Of a stretch of DNA of 64,000 nt, positions 45,881 to 54,481 are shown one piece after another; position 1 is the stretch's first letter; each line of letters opens with the position of its first letter. Source of the DNA: Arthrobacter sp. efr-133-TYG-118 (GTDB lineage: Bacteria; Actinomycetota; Actinomycetes; Actinomycetales; Micrococcaceae); NCBI RefSeq assembly GCF_030209755.1, contig NZ_JARVRH010000010.1, positions 347,656 to 411,655 on the forward strand, written 5' to 3'. The notes beneath the pieces were generated by a model that saw only the letters and a program-made list of their open reading frames with translations, ran no database searches and was not told where the DNA came from. The position numbers and the translations under genes were made by a program.

Positions 45881-46364
45881 GTAAGAGACAGTCCGACGCC
45901 GACCGGCGCCGCCGCTGGAGGGAGGTAAATCCGATGATGTCCCGTCGTGTTGCACACCAGCATTGGGTGGACTTCCGTGAGCGCGAAGCGGCAGCCGCTG
46001 CAACGCATCGAGCTGACGATCGGGAGCTTCTTGATGGCTCCGTTTCTTATCCGGGGGACCAGACTCGCCTGCTTGGTCTTGGAGCGCTCGGCCGCTTTGG
46101 TCTTGGAGCGCTCGACCGCTGGTGGGGCCGATGGACGGGCTCAGACTGGCCTCGCCGCCCATTCCCATCCCTGACATCACGCCGGCCATCGCTGGCTGCG
46201 GTCACGAGTGTTGGCTGCCGCGGAAGCCCTCGACCCGCCGATCACGCAGCGGATCTGATCCCCTTTTTGAGAGCTGGTGATGTTCACATCGCACAGGCCT
46301 GGTGGTTCCCGGACCTCCGAAGCGTGCGGTTCAGCTCACTGGATTGGGGGTGAGAATCTGTATG
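45881..46364. other. Spacer between the two repeat copies
   Basis: No convincing gene. A minus-strand frame near 45930-46010 reads MRCSGCRFALTEVHPMLVCN, which could be a small zinc-ribbon start, but it runs into the repeat. A duplicated CTTGGAGCGCTCGNCCGCT motif lies near 46078-46115. Confidence 0.4.
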
Positions 46365-46553
46365 GGTGACAACGCGGCCGAAGGCCGCGCAACCCCCACG
46401 CTAGGTCCGAGACGGTTGAGATAGTCGCTACTGAGTTCGATTCCGATACAAGCCCGTCGGTCTGCGATATCGGTATTTCAGAGTCGCTCGGAATGGGCAC
46501 ACATTGAGTTGGAACGCAGTACCGCTGAGGTTGCGGGTGGGGTTTGCTTTGAG
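46365..46553. repeat. 187-bp direct repeat, copy 2
   Basis: Second copy of the segment at 45694-45880, with two extra bases and about 10 substitutions. It ends 54 bases above the plus-strand DJ-1 gene. The two copies thus sit as upstream regions of two diverging homologous genes. Confidence 0.9.
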
Positions 46554-46607
46554 AGCGATGTAATCGCAGTCACATTCTCACCATCCAACGACGCAGGAGG
46601 AAGCCCG

Positions 46608-47645
46608 ATGACGCGCATTGCCTACCTGGTCTCGAGCGCAACCGAGATCACCATGGCCGATGGCACGACCCATCCGACAGGGTACTTCGCCGAGGAAGCG
46701 ATCAAGCCCATCGAAAGTTTCACCGCGGCTGGTTTCGACGTCGCCGTCATTACCCCCGACGGCAAGAAACCCACAGCCGATCCCTACGGACTGACCTGGT
46801 ACTTCCACTATCCGGAAGAAGACAAGGACTATCTCAACTCCGTCGTGCGCACCTTCGCCCACGATGTCGACGACATCCGATTCACGCTGCACCAAAACAC
46901 CGAACTAGGACTTGCCGCCAGTCGCCGGATTGCAGCTGCACTCGAAGGCAAGGGCATGACACCGGCGCAGGCACACGATCAGGTCAGCAAGGCAGCCAAG
47001 ATCGCGTGGCGGCACGATCGACACCTTGCCGATGTAATGCTGGAGGACGGCCTGACCGCAGGACTGAGCCAGGTAGAGATTCACCAGGCCGTCGCGACAC
47101 AACGCGCAGCGAGTGAAGAACTTGCCTCCGAACGAAAAGCACGACTCGACGAGATCGACGGATTCAACCACCCACTGGATCTGAGCAGCCTCGGCGACGA
47201 CGAACTGGCCGGCTTCGATGCGGTGTTCGCCCCGGGTGGGCACGGACCGATGGTCGACCTGGCAGACAACCCCGATGTCGGGCGACTGCTGGTTGCCTTG
47301 CACGAGAAGCGTGCGCCGATCGCATCTCTGTGTCACGGCCCTGCGCTGATGCTCTCGGCGCCCGAACGTGCTGACGGTCAATGGCTTTTCGACGGCTACC
47401 GGATGACGTGCTTCACCGACGAGGAGGAGAACCAAACCGAACCGGGCCTCCTCGGCCTGCCCTGGTACGTCGACACCGCGTTAAAGAATGCCGGCGCCGT
47501 GTTCGACGACGGCCCGTCCGCGTGGGCAAGCCACGTTGTTGTCGACCGGCACGTCATCACGGGCCAGAACCCGGGTTCGACCGAGGCCGTCGCCGCCGCC
47601 GTCATCACAGCGCTGAAAGCCGCGCCCTCGGCGAAGGCAGCCTGA
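46608..47645 (+). CDS. DJ-1/PfpI-family protein with ~100-residue insertion
   Basis: The 345-residue protein starts after CAGGAGGAAGCCCG. It shares the Hsp31-like plan with the gene at 44957: YFAEEA near 26-31, PGGHGPM at 209-215 and the nucleophile LCHGPAL (Cys242-His243). Between residues ~60 and ~185 it has about 100 extra helical residues (AASRRIAAALEGKGMTPAQA, ARLDEIDGF) not present in the smaller homologue. The insertion could be a lid, an oligomerisation element or a remnant of a fused protein. It leads the plus-strand catabolic operon, 40 bases before a SnoaL gene. Confidence 0.88.
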   Translation: MTRIAYLVSSATEITMADGTTHPTGYFAEEAIKPIESFTAAGFDVAVITPDGKKPTADPYGLTWYFHYPEEDKDYLNSVVRTFAHDVDDIRFTLHQNTELGLAASRRIAAALEGKGMTPAQAHDQVSKAAKIAWRHDRHLADVMLEDGLTAGLSQVEIHQAVATQRAASEELASERKARLDEIDGFNHPLDLSSLGDDELAGFDAVFAPGGHGPMVDLADNPDVGRLLVALHEKRAPIASLCHGPALMLSAPERADGQWLFDGYRMTCFTDEEENQTEPGLLGLPWYVDTALKNAGAVFDDGPSAWASHVVVDRHVITGQNPGSTEAVAAAVITALKAAPSAKAA

Positions 47646-47685
47646 GGTGCTGTCGTTCCTGCGCAAGACCAGAAGGAGTACCCCT

Positions 47686-48120
47686 GTGAACAGTCGCAGC
47701 CCGCAGAAAGTCGTCAGCGACTTTCTCGATGACTTCGCCGGACGTGACATCGACGGAGCCCTCGGCAACACAGCCGAAGACATCAACGTCAACGTCTACG
47801 GACTCGGTCGCCATGATACCGGGCGAGGCATCATCCGCACCGTCCTCGCCGACATTGTCGAGGCCTTCCCCGATCTGATCGTCACCGTGAAAAGGATCAT
47901 CACCGCAGGCAACGTGGTCACCACCGTGATCAACGTCCAGGGCACCCAAGCCGCCCCCTATGCCGGTGCGATCAACCAGGAGAAACACGTCGACTTGGAC
48001 GAAGTGTGGCGTTTCGTCGTCGCCGAGGACCGCATCACGCAGATCGACGCGTACTGGTGCCAACAGCAGCTCTACCGCCGCCTCGGGGTCAAGCGGTTCG
48101 ACCAAATAGCAATCGTATGA
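47686..48120 (+). CDS. SnoaL-like (NTF2-fold) protein
   Basis: The 144-residue protein starts at GTG after AGAAGGAG; another GTG at 47647 would overlap the DJ-1 region but has no ribosome site. It has the SnoaL signature: KVVSDFLDDFAGRDIDGALG at the start, then EDINVNVYG and a beta-rich end with FVVAEDRITQIDAYW. SnoaL-like proteins act as polyketide cyclases, hydratases or binding proteins. With its neighbour it probably forms a dimer in the pathway. Its stop is 11 bases before the next gene. Confidence 0.85.
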   Translation: MNSRSPQKVVSDFLDDFAGRDIDGALGNTAEDINVNVYGLGRHDTGRGIIRTVLADIVEAFPDLIVTVKRIITAGNVVTTVINVQGTQAAPYAGAINQEKHVDLDEVWRFVVAEDRITQIDAYWCQQQLYRRLGVKRFDQIAIV

Positions 48121-48131
48121 GGAGCTCACCC

Positions 48132-48614
48132 ATGTCCAGTGCATCAGTAATTGTGTCGTCGCGCACTGCAGCACAAAACGCTGCGGTGGTGACTGAGTTC
48201 TTCGACCGGTACCGCGCACACGACGTCGACGGGATGGTGGATCTCTGCACGATCAACGCAGACTTCTCCTACCCGCCCTTCGAAGTGTGGGGTAAACAGC
48301 GCGTACTGCGTGGCGACGGCAAGGTGGGAACAGTCGGCAAGCCGATCTGGACGGGCCTGATCAACGCGTTTCCCAACCTGTCCAATGTCGTGCATTCCGT
48401 CGACGCCAACGACGAGGGCGACGTCGTCGTCCAGGTCGATATCGGCGGAACTCAGCAGCAGCCATGGGGCTTGGTCCTCCCCGCAGGCAAGACCTTCAGC
48501 GAACCACACATATTCATCTTCCGGCTCAACAGCGACGGTCTCATCGAATCGGTGACCGGTTATTGGAACAACGCCGGAATCAGCCAACAGCTCGGCCACA
48601 TGGAAGTCGACTAG
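48132..48614 (+). CDS. SnoaL-like (NTF2-fold) protein
   Basis: The 160-residue protein starts at ATG after GAGGAGCTCACCC. It shows the same fold: AAVVTEFFDRYRAHDVDGMV, ADFSYPPF and a GLIESVTGYWNN end. It is about 25-30 percent like its upstream neighbour, so the pair probably arose by duplication. It lies 14 bases before the hydroxylase alpha gene and could handle an unstable product of the monooxygenase. That role is inference. Confidence 0.85.
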   Translation: MSSASVIVSSRTAAQNAAVVTEFFDRYRAHDVDGMVDLCTINADFSYPPFEVWGKQRVLRGDGKVGTVGKPIWTGLINAFPNLSNVVHSVDANDEGDVVVQVDIGGTQQQPWGLVLPAGKTFSEPHIFIFRLNSDGLIESVTGYWNNAGISQQLGHMEVD

Positions 48615-48628
48615 AGGAGCACAACATT

Positions 48629-50161
48629 ATGACCTTATTGAAGCGAGAAGAGTGGCAGGGATTCGTCCGCGACGTCGATTGGACGCCCACTTACGTCGAC
48701 TACGAGGCAATCTATCCTGAATGGCATTGCGGTACAGGGAAAGTACCGCGCGAGGCGTGGCAGGGATGGGAGGAGTCCTACAAAGTCAGCTATCCCGAAT
48801 ATGTGGCAACCCAACGTGAAAAGGAATCATCCACCTACGCGGTCAAGGCCGCATTGCAGCGCTCGAATACATTTCAAGATCTCGACGAGGGGTGGAAGTC
48901 GGCCACCAAAATGCATTTCGGCGGGGTCGCACTGGTCGAATATGCTGCGGTGATCGGTGAGCTGAAGATGGCACGGTTCGGACTGAATGGATCCTGGCGC
49001 AACATGGCGACGTTCGGTCAGCTCGACGAGATGCGGCACGCGCAGATCACCACGTTCTTCGGACACGAGTTCGTCGGCCAAGACGCACAGTACGACTGGA
49101 CCCAGAAAACGTTCCACACCAACGACTGGGTACCTATAGCGCTACGAAACCTGTTCGACGGCATGATGGTTGCACCCAACGTCGTCGACCTCGCGATCGA
49201 GCTGCCGTTCACCTTCGAGACCGGCTTCACCAATCTGCAGTTCATTGCTCTCTCGGCGGACGCACTGGAATCGGGCGACGTGAACTTCGCCAACATGATC
49301 TCCTCGATCCAGACCGACGAAGCTCGCCACTCCCAACAGGGTGGCCCCACGATGGAGATCCTGGTCGAGCATGACCCGGTCCGCGCGCAGTGGGTGATCG
49401 ACAAAAGCTTCTGGGGCTCGGCCCGAGCCTTCGCCGCGCTCACCGGGCCGGCGATGGATTATTACACCCCTCTCGAACACCGCAAGCAGTCTTACCGGGA
49501 GTTCATGGAGGAGTGGATCATCGACCAGTACATCCACACGATCGAAGACTATGGACTGAAGAAGCCGTGGTACTGGGATGAGTTCATCACTGGACTGGAC
49601 ACCTGGCACCACGGGTTGCATATGGGTCTGTGGTACTGGCGTCCCACCGTGTGGTGGCGTCCGAAGGCCGGCGTCAGCAAAGACGAACGCGCTTGGCTCG
49701 CTTCCAAATACCCCAACTGGGAGAACGTCTACGGCGACAAATGGGACGTGATGATCGACCAAGTCAACGCAAACAATGTCGCGGCGACATTGCCCGAAAC
49801 GCTGCCGTGGCTGTGCAGCACCTGCCATCTCCCGTGTTGCAACGCGACCCCGTCGCGCAACGGGGAGTGGAAGGTTCGCACGTGGCAGCTCGACTACGAC
49901 GGCAAGAAATACCACTTCTGCACCAACGCCTGCCGGCAGATCTTCTGGAAAGACCGTGACAATGTCAATCACGAGACGCTCATCGACCGGTTCCTGGCCG
50001 GTCAGATCCAGCCGATGGATGTCGGCGGGATCCTGAACTACATGGGTATGACGCCCGACGCCATGGGCGACGACCCCGACTACGGCGCCTGGACCCGCGA
50101 CTATATCGGCCGCGCGGTCGAGGGTATCGCTGCCGCAACGGTTCAGGGGGCGACGCAATGA
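48629..50161 (+). CDS. Group-2 soluble diiron monooxygenase, hydroxylase alpha subunit
   Basis: The 510-residue protein is the size of toluene/alkene monooxygenase alpha subunits. The diiron ligands align with T4moH: Glu104, Glu134 and His137 (DEMRHA), Glu197, Glu231 and His234 (DEARHS), plus Thr201 and Gln228. The pocket differs from T4moH at 100 (Val for Ile) and 103 (Val for Gly). The C-terminus has a YHS-type metal-binding end (CSTCHLPCC, FCTNACRQIFW). It hydroxylates or epoxidises the substrate with O2 at the diiron centre. It overlaps the gamma gene by an ATGA. The substrate is unknown. Confidence 0.92.
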   Translation: MTLLKREEWQGFVRDVDWTPTYVDYEAIYPEWHCGTGKVPREAWQGWEESYKVSYPEYVATQREKESSTYAVKAALQRSNTFQDLDEGWKSATKMHFGGVALVEYAAVIGELKMARFGLNGSWRNMATFGQLDEMRHAQITTFFGHEFVGQDAQYDWTQKTFHTNDWVPIALRNLFDGMMVAPNVVDLAIELPFTFETGFTNLQFIALSADALESGDVNFANMISSIQTDEARHSQQGGPTMEILVEHDPVRAQWVIDKSFWGSARAFAALTGPAMDYYTPLEHRKQSYREFMEEWIIDQYIHTIEDYGLKKPWYWDEFITGLDTWHHGLHMGLWYWRPTVWWRPKAGVSKDERAWLASKYPNWENVYGDKWDVMIDQVNANNVAATLPETLPWLCSTCHLPCCNATPSRNGEWKVRTWQLDYDGKKYHFCTNACRQIFWKDRDNVNHETLIDRFLAGQIQPMDVGGILNYMGMTPDAMGDDPDYGAWTRDYIGRAVEGIAAATVQGATQ

Positions 50162-50469
50162 CACAGTCTCGAGAAACAGTCGAGCTGGGGCCCGCGGACC
50201 GGGCACCGGAGCTGGTACCGCTCAACGCGATCTTCGCGACGGACTTCGTCCAGATCCTGGTGCCGGTGACCACCGCTGACACCATGACCGAAGTGGCGGC
50301 GGCGGTCGCCCATCACGTCGAGGGCAAACGTGTGCGTGCCCTTCCGTATGAGAAGGTCGTCATCCACAACGGTCGGGTCGTCCCCGCGGAGATGACCGTC
50401 GCCGATGCCGGCTTCGCACCGCTCGACCACATCGCGGTCGAGTACCTCGTGCCCAAGGGAGTGTCATGA
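50158..50469 (+). CDS. Diiron monooxygenase gamma subunit (TmoB-like)
   Basis: The 103-residue protein has the ubiquitin-like TmoB fold: LVPLNAIFATDFVQILVPV, then a helix, and PLDHIAVEYLVPKG. It binds the alpha-beta hydroxylase. It overlaps both neighbours by 4 bases. The N-terminal ~20 residues are a low-complexity extension compared with TmoB. Confidence 0.85.
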   Translation: MTQSRETVELGPADRAPELVPLNAIFATDFVQILVPVTTADTMTEVAAAVAHHVEGKRVRALPYEKVVIHNGRVVPAEMTVADAGFAPLDHIAVEYLVPKGVS

Positions 50470-50780
50470 ACAGTGTTGTCGGTCCCATCCTGCGCATGGG
50501 CGACCAGATCGAAGAAGTCATCGCCGCCATCCGTGATGACAATCCCGACCAAGACATCGAGGTCGTCGACCGCGGGTCGTATGTGCGGATCCAAGGACAT
50601 GACCGAATTCGTGTCACGCAGAACACACTTCGCGGATATCTGGGCGCAGACTACGAGATTCGTTCCTTCGGAACGATGATGTCGTCTTTCGTCGGCCGTG
50701 TCGTCAACAACAGCGACGAAATCGTGTGGGAGAACATCAAACGCACCGCGTCGCCCGAAGGAGTACTCGCTCATGACTGA
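50466..50780 (+). CDS. Diiron monooxygenase effector/coupling protein (TmoD/MmoB-like)
   Basis: The 104-residue protein has the effector fold: VVGPILRMGDQIEEVIAAIR, DRGSYVRIQGHDRIRVTQ, then LRGYLGADYEIRSFG. The effector docks on the hydroxylase and controls O2 activation and electron coupling. It has no cofactor. It overlaps the gamma gene by an ATGA and the beta gene by 8 bases. Confidence 0.9.
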   Translation: MNSVVGPILRMGDQIEEVIAAIRDDNPDQDIEVVDRGSYVRIQGHDRIRVTQNTLRGYLGADYEIRSFGTMMSSFVGRVVNNSDEIVWENIKRTASPEGVLAHD

Positions 50781-51825
50781 ACAAGTTCGCAAACCACGCG
50801 CCCGCCGCACGTTCAGTGCGTTCGGTGAAATTCGCAAGATGCCGAGCGAATACGAGATCGTGACGCACGGGCAGAACTGGACAACGCGGCAGAACCGTAC
50901 GTCGGCGTTCGAACAGAATCCATCCTCAGCGCCCAACATGTGGTTCAAGACGTACCGGGACAACTCGGCCCTCCAAGCCCATGACTGGGAGCAGTTTCGC
51001 GACCCGGACCAGTACACCTATCGGACGTACGTCAACGCCCAAGCGGAGTCCGAGTTGAAGGTGCACGGCGTGCTTGAGGAGTACTCGGCGGCCGGTTCCG
51101 CTGCGGCCCTTGCTCCGGGCTGGGTCGAGACGCTCGCCACCCTGTACACACCGTCGCGCTATCCCGTGCACGGTTTTCAACAAATCGAGGCCTACATCGG
51201 CCACATGGCGCCGACATCCTACGTCACGAATGCGGCAGGGCTCGCCACCGCGGACTTCCTGCGTCGGGTCACCACGATCGCGTACCGCACTCGGGAATTG
51301 CAACTAGCACAACCGAGCTCCGACATCGGCACCGATCATGAACGCAGAGTGTGGGAGACACACCCCGGATGGCAACCCGCCCGCAAGGCAGTCGAGAGCG
51401 TGCTCGCCACCTACGACTGGGGCGAAGCATTCACTGCGCTCAACCTCGTGCTGCTGCCGACGTTGGACGACGTTCTGAGCCGCCAATTCGGTGAGATAGC
51501 CCGTGACAACGGCGACGAACTGACCTGGCTTCTGCACGGCTTCCTCGATGCGGACAACCAGCGACGAAACCGGTGGAGCATCGCCCTGGCGGAGTTCGCG
51601 ATCACCCAGCAGCCCACCAGCGCATCGGCAATCGACAAATGGGTGGCCAGGTGGTCCCCGATCGCCGATGCCGCTGCACAAGGGCTCGCGACGATCCTCG
51701 CGGAGACTCCCGAAATCCCACGCAACGCCGACGCCGTCACTGCCGGTGCCAAGGCCGCACGCGAAGGCTTGTTGCGCGGCATCCTGGCACCAGCCGAGGC
51801 GGTGGCGAAGGTGAGCGCGCCATGA
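50773..51825 (+). CDS. Diiron monooxygenase hydroxylase beta subunit
   Basis: The 350-residue protein starts inside the end of the effector gene; an upstream in-frame ATG at 50698 is a shadow start. It resembles TmoE: RRTFSAFGEIRKMPSEYEIV, then WFKTYRDNSALQAHDWEQFR and DPDQYTYRTYV. The helical fold pairs with alpha but has no diiron ligands. Together they form the alpha-beta-gamma hydroxylase. Confidence 0.9.
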   Translation: MTEQVRKPRARRTFSAFGEIRKMPSEYEIVTHGQNWTTRQNRTSAFEQNPSSAPNMWFKTYRDNSALQAHDWEQFRDPDQYTYRTYVNAQAESELKVHGVLEEYSAAGSAAALAPGWVETLATLYTPSRYPVHGFQQIEAYIGHMAPTSYVTNAAGLATADFLRRVTTIAYRTRELQLAQPSSDIGTDHERRVWETHPGWQPARKAVESVLATYDWGEAFTALNLVLLPTLDDVLSRQFGEIARDNGDELTWLLHGFLDADNQRRNRWSIALAEFAITQQPTSASAIDKWVARWSPIADAAAQGLATILAETPEIPRNADAVTAGAKAAREGLLRGILAPAEAVAKVSAP

Positions 51826-52151
51826 TGACAGACGACGCCACCCGGCGCTGGCAGGACGCTCAGCACATCGACGACTTGTGGGAAGGCGACATGGTCGGTA
51901 TCGAGATCGACGGCACAAAGGTTCTCGTGGTGAATGTCGACGGCGCAGTCCGTGCCTTCGAAAACAAATGCCCGCACCAGGCATGGCTCCTCGACGAAGG
52001 CGACTTCGACGGTGAATCGATCACCTGCCTCCGGCACATGTGGACCTTCGCTGCCGATACCGGCGCAGGTATCAACCCTGACGACACCACACTGAAGTCG
52101 TTCCCGTGCAGGGTGAATGCCGACGGCATGATCCAGGTGGACGTCGAATGA
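51822..52151 (+). CDS. Rieske [2Fe-2S] ferredoxin (TmoC-like)
   Basis: The 109-residue protein has both Rieske boxes, Cys50-x-His52 (CPHQAW) and Cys69-x2-His72 (CLRHMW). It passes electrons from the reductase to the diiron hydroxylase. Its ATG overlaps the beta stop and its stop overlaps the reductase start (both ATGA). In classical T4MO/isoprene operons this gene lies between gamma and effector; here it is after beta. Confidence 0.92.
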   Translation: MMTDDATRRWQDAQHIDDLWEGDMVGIEIDGTKVLVVNVDGAVRAFENKCPHQAWLLDEGDFDGESITCLRHMWTFAADTGAGINPDDTTLKSFPCRVNADGMIQVDVE

Positions 52152-53398
52152 GCACCGTACGACACGTCGTCGTCGGAGGAGGGGTGGCGGCGGCCTCGGC
52201 CGTGGCCACCCTTCGGTCCGGCGGCTTCGACGGCGAACTCGTCCTCGTCAGTGACGACGACACTGTGCCCTACGAGCGACCACCGCTGTCGAAAGACTTC
52301 CTGGAACCTGGTTCACCCCCGACACCGACGCTGATTCGCGAGCCACAGTGGTACGCCGACCACCAAGTACAGACCCTTCTCGGGGTAAAGGCTCAAGGCC
52401 TCGACCCACGAGCAAGGCGCTTGAAACTCTCGACCGGCGAATCGCTGTCCTACGACGGACTCGTCTTGGCGACCGGAGTCCGCGCCCGGCCGGCACCGGG
52501 CGAGGCGAGCGACCGAATACTCACGCTGCGGTCATTCGCGGACGCCAAGTTGTTGCGTTCTCGGCTCGCATCAGCCGAACACGTCGCGGTTCTCGGCGGC
52601 GGATTCATCGGCTGCGAGGTCGCGGCAACTGCCGTGGGTCTTGGGAAGCGCGCCACCATCGTGGAACGCGGCGACGTCTTGATGAACAAAGCACTCGGCC
52701 ATTCGATCGGCACCGTTTTCACCGACATACACCGCGCCAAAGGGGTTGGGCTGCATCTCAACAGCGTCGTACTCGGCGTCCACGACACCGGTTCGTCGGC
52801 TGTCGTGCGAACCAATCACGGTTCCATCGAGGCCGACCTCGTCGTCGTCGGAGCGGGCTCATTGCCCAACGTAGAACTGGCCGCCGAGGCCGGCATCGTC
52901 ACCGACAACGGCATCGTCACCGACCAATTCTGCCGAACGAACGTGCCGAACGTGTATGCCGCCGGCGACGTCGCCTCCTCCTATCACCCGTTCTACGACC
53001 AGCACCTGCGGGTCGAACACCACGACACCGCCACCCGGCACGGCGCGGCGGCAGCGCGCAATCTTCTCGGCCACGACGAGCCGTTCCTCGAGGCGCACTG
53101 GTTCTGGTCCGATCAATACGAACACAACCTGCAGCGGACGGGGCGCGCCGAGGGATCGGACGAAGTCGTCATCCGTGGCTCGCTCGAGGACCTGAAGTTC
53201 TCGGCATTCGCCTTGCGGGACGGGCGCATTCGCAGCGTAATCTCGCTCAACCAGCCGCGCGACGTGATTGCGGTGCGCCGGTTGCTGTTCGTCGACCATG
53301 ATGTGACGGCCGACAAGCTGCGGGACCAGGCGATGCCGCTCAACCGACTGCGCTCACGCGTACCCGCCAGCGCCCCAGCAGAGGAGAGGACCTCATGA
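52148..53398 (+). CDS. Ferredoxin reductase, FAD/NAD(P)-dependent (BphA4/rhodocoxin-reductase type)
   Basis: The 416-residue protein has the FAD motif VVGGGVAAASA near 8, the NAD motif VLGGGFIGCEVAATA near 150 and the FAD ribityl motif YAAGDVASSY near 280, with a C-terminal reductase domain. It transfers electrons from NAD(P)H to the Rieske protein. Group-2 diiron systems normally use a TmoF-type reductase with its own [2Fe-2S] centre; here that part is replaced by a putidaredoxin-reductase-type flavoprotein. It overlaps the next gene by an ATGA. Confidence 0.92.
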   Translation: MSTVRHVVVGGGVAAASAVATLRSGGFDGELVLVSDDDTVPYERPPLSKDFLEPGSPPTPTLIREPQWYADHQVQTLLGVKAQGLDPRARRLKLSTGESLSYDGLVLATGVRARPAPGEASDRILTLRSFADAKLLRSRLASAEHVAVLGGGFIGCEVAATAVGLGKRATIVERGDVLMNKALGHSIGTVFTDIHRAKGVGLHLNSVVLGVHDTGSSAVVRTNHGSIEADLVVVGAGSLPNVELAAEAGIVTDNGIVTDQFCRTNVPNVYAAGDVASSYHPFYDQHLRVEHHDTATRHGAAAARNLLGHDEPFLEAHWFWSDQYEHNLQRTGRAEGSDEVVIRGSLEDLKFSAFALRDGRIRSVISLNQPRDVIAVRRLLFVDHDVTADKLRDQAMPLNRLRSRVPASAPAEERTS

Positions 53399-54156
53399 CT
53401 CTCGTGACCGCACTGACAATTAACGAGTCGCAAGTGCGCGTGCCGTGCGAGGAGGCGCGTGCGGCACTCGACACCGTCTCTGGGCTCACCGCACCCCAGG
53501 CGCGGGAAAAGCTCCGCTTCGCGGCTGGCCACACCTGCGAACCGGTCGCCCGCATCATCGACAAAGCGATGTCGGATGCGCGCTCTTCGGGCCTCGACCC
53601 GCGACAGCTCGTGGTCACCGCCGCAACCGTGACCGCGGGTGAGGACATTGTGCGGGTACGACGGAAGGCGCACGGGAAAGCCGACTGGATCGCCAGCGCC
53701 ACCAGCGACATCCGGTTCGACCTGACCCCGAGAGGCCTCTACGAGGCGACCGGTGCACACGTCGCGCCGGCTCCGTCGCCGACTGTTTCACGCCCCGAGG
53801 ATGACATGGCGGATCGCAGAGCTGCCGACCGTGATCCGCTGGCCGACTCTGTCCGTGAACTCTTGTACGAGGTCATCGATCCCGACCTCGGTATCAACAT
53901 CGTGGACCTGGGGTTCGTTCGCAACGTGACGGTCGAGCAGGGCCGCGTGGCCATCATCACCATGACATTGACGTCCGCGGCCTGCCCGCTGACCGAGATC
54001 ATGTCCGACCAGATGCGCGCCGAGCTGCTGCCGGCAGAAGGTGATCGGCTCGTCTCCGACTTCCGCATCGAGTGGCAATGGGTTCCAGCATGGAAGCCGT
54101 CCGACATCACTGCCGACGGCCGCGAGCAACTGCAGGCCATCGGCTTCACCATCTGA
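53395..54156 (+). CDS. Fusion of ribosomal L22-like and MIP18/PaaD-like domains
   Basis: The 253-residue protein has two clear halves. Residues ~12-110 resemble ribosomal protein uL22: VRVPCEEARAALDTVSGLT, then CEPVARIIDKAMSDARSSGL, DPRQLVVTAATVTAGE and VRRKAHGKADWI. A Pro/Ser linker follows. Residues ~148-235 are a MIP18/DUF59 domain (ELLYEVIDPDLGINIVDLGF) with Cys197 in TSAACPLT, as in PaaD/SufT proteins that help load metal centres. It is inside the oxygenase operon, overlapping the reductase by an ATGA. It may assist assembly of the diiron or Fe-S centres. Confidence 0.8.
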   Translation: MTLVTALTINESQVRVPCEEARAALDTVSGLTAPQAREKLRFAAGHTCEPVARIIDKAMSDARSSGLDPRQLVVTAATVTAGEDIVRVRRKAHGKADWIASATSDIRFDLTPRGLYEATGAHVAPAPSPTVSRPEDDMADRRAADRDPLADSVRELLYEVIDPDLGINIVDLGFVRNVTVEQGRVAIITMTLTSAACPLTEIMSDQMRAELLPAEGDRLVSDFRIEWQWVPAWKPSDITADGREQLQAIGFTI

Positions 54157-54181
54157 CATCACCCACCGGAAGGAACACATC

Positions 54182-54481
54182 ATGGGACACGTCATCATCG
54201 CCACCTGGACCGCAAGAGAAGGCGAGGCCGACTACATCCGGTCAATCCTCGAGAAAATGACCCCGGGCAACCGCGCCGAAGAGAAGTCGGTCCACTTCCA
54301 AGCGCAGGTCAGTAACGACGACCCGAACACTTTCGTCGTCTACGAGCATTACACCGACGCGACCGGCTACGAGGAACACCGCGCCTCCGAGCCGTTTCAA
54401 ACGCTCGTCCTCGGAGAGGTCATTCCGCGTCTGCAGAGCCGCTCGGTGACAACGTTCACGACCGTCGGCGACGAAGCGTGA
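54182..54481 (+). CDS. ABM-domain (antibiotic biosynthesis monooxygenase-like) protein
   Basis: The 99-residue protein starts after GGAAGGAACACATC. It has the ferredoxin-like ABM fold: [36 protein letters not shown] and a Phe near 79. Such proteins are small monooxygenases, isomerases or cofactor-free oxidases acting on phenols or quinones. It probably handles the hydroxylated product. Its stop is inside the SHMT start (GTGA overlap). Confidence 0.88.
   Translation: MGHVIIATWTAREGEADYIRSILEKMTPGNRAEEKSVHFQAQVSNDDPNTFVVYEHYTDATGYEEHRASEPFQTLVLGEVIPRLQSRSVTTFTTVGDEA

Noticed and set aside
46509..46607. Upstream extension of the second DJ-1 gene into the repeat
   Set aside because: The ATG at 46608 has a strong GGAGGA site, and the extension reads through the duplicated control segment.
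49142..50206. Minus-strand open frame of 354 codons across the monooxygenase alpha gene
   Set aside because: The plus-strand alpha subunit has complete diiron motifs; the antisense frame shows no family features.
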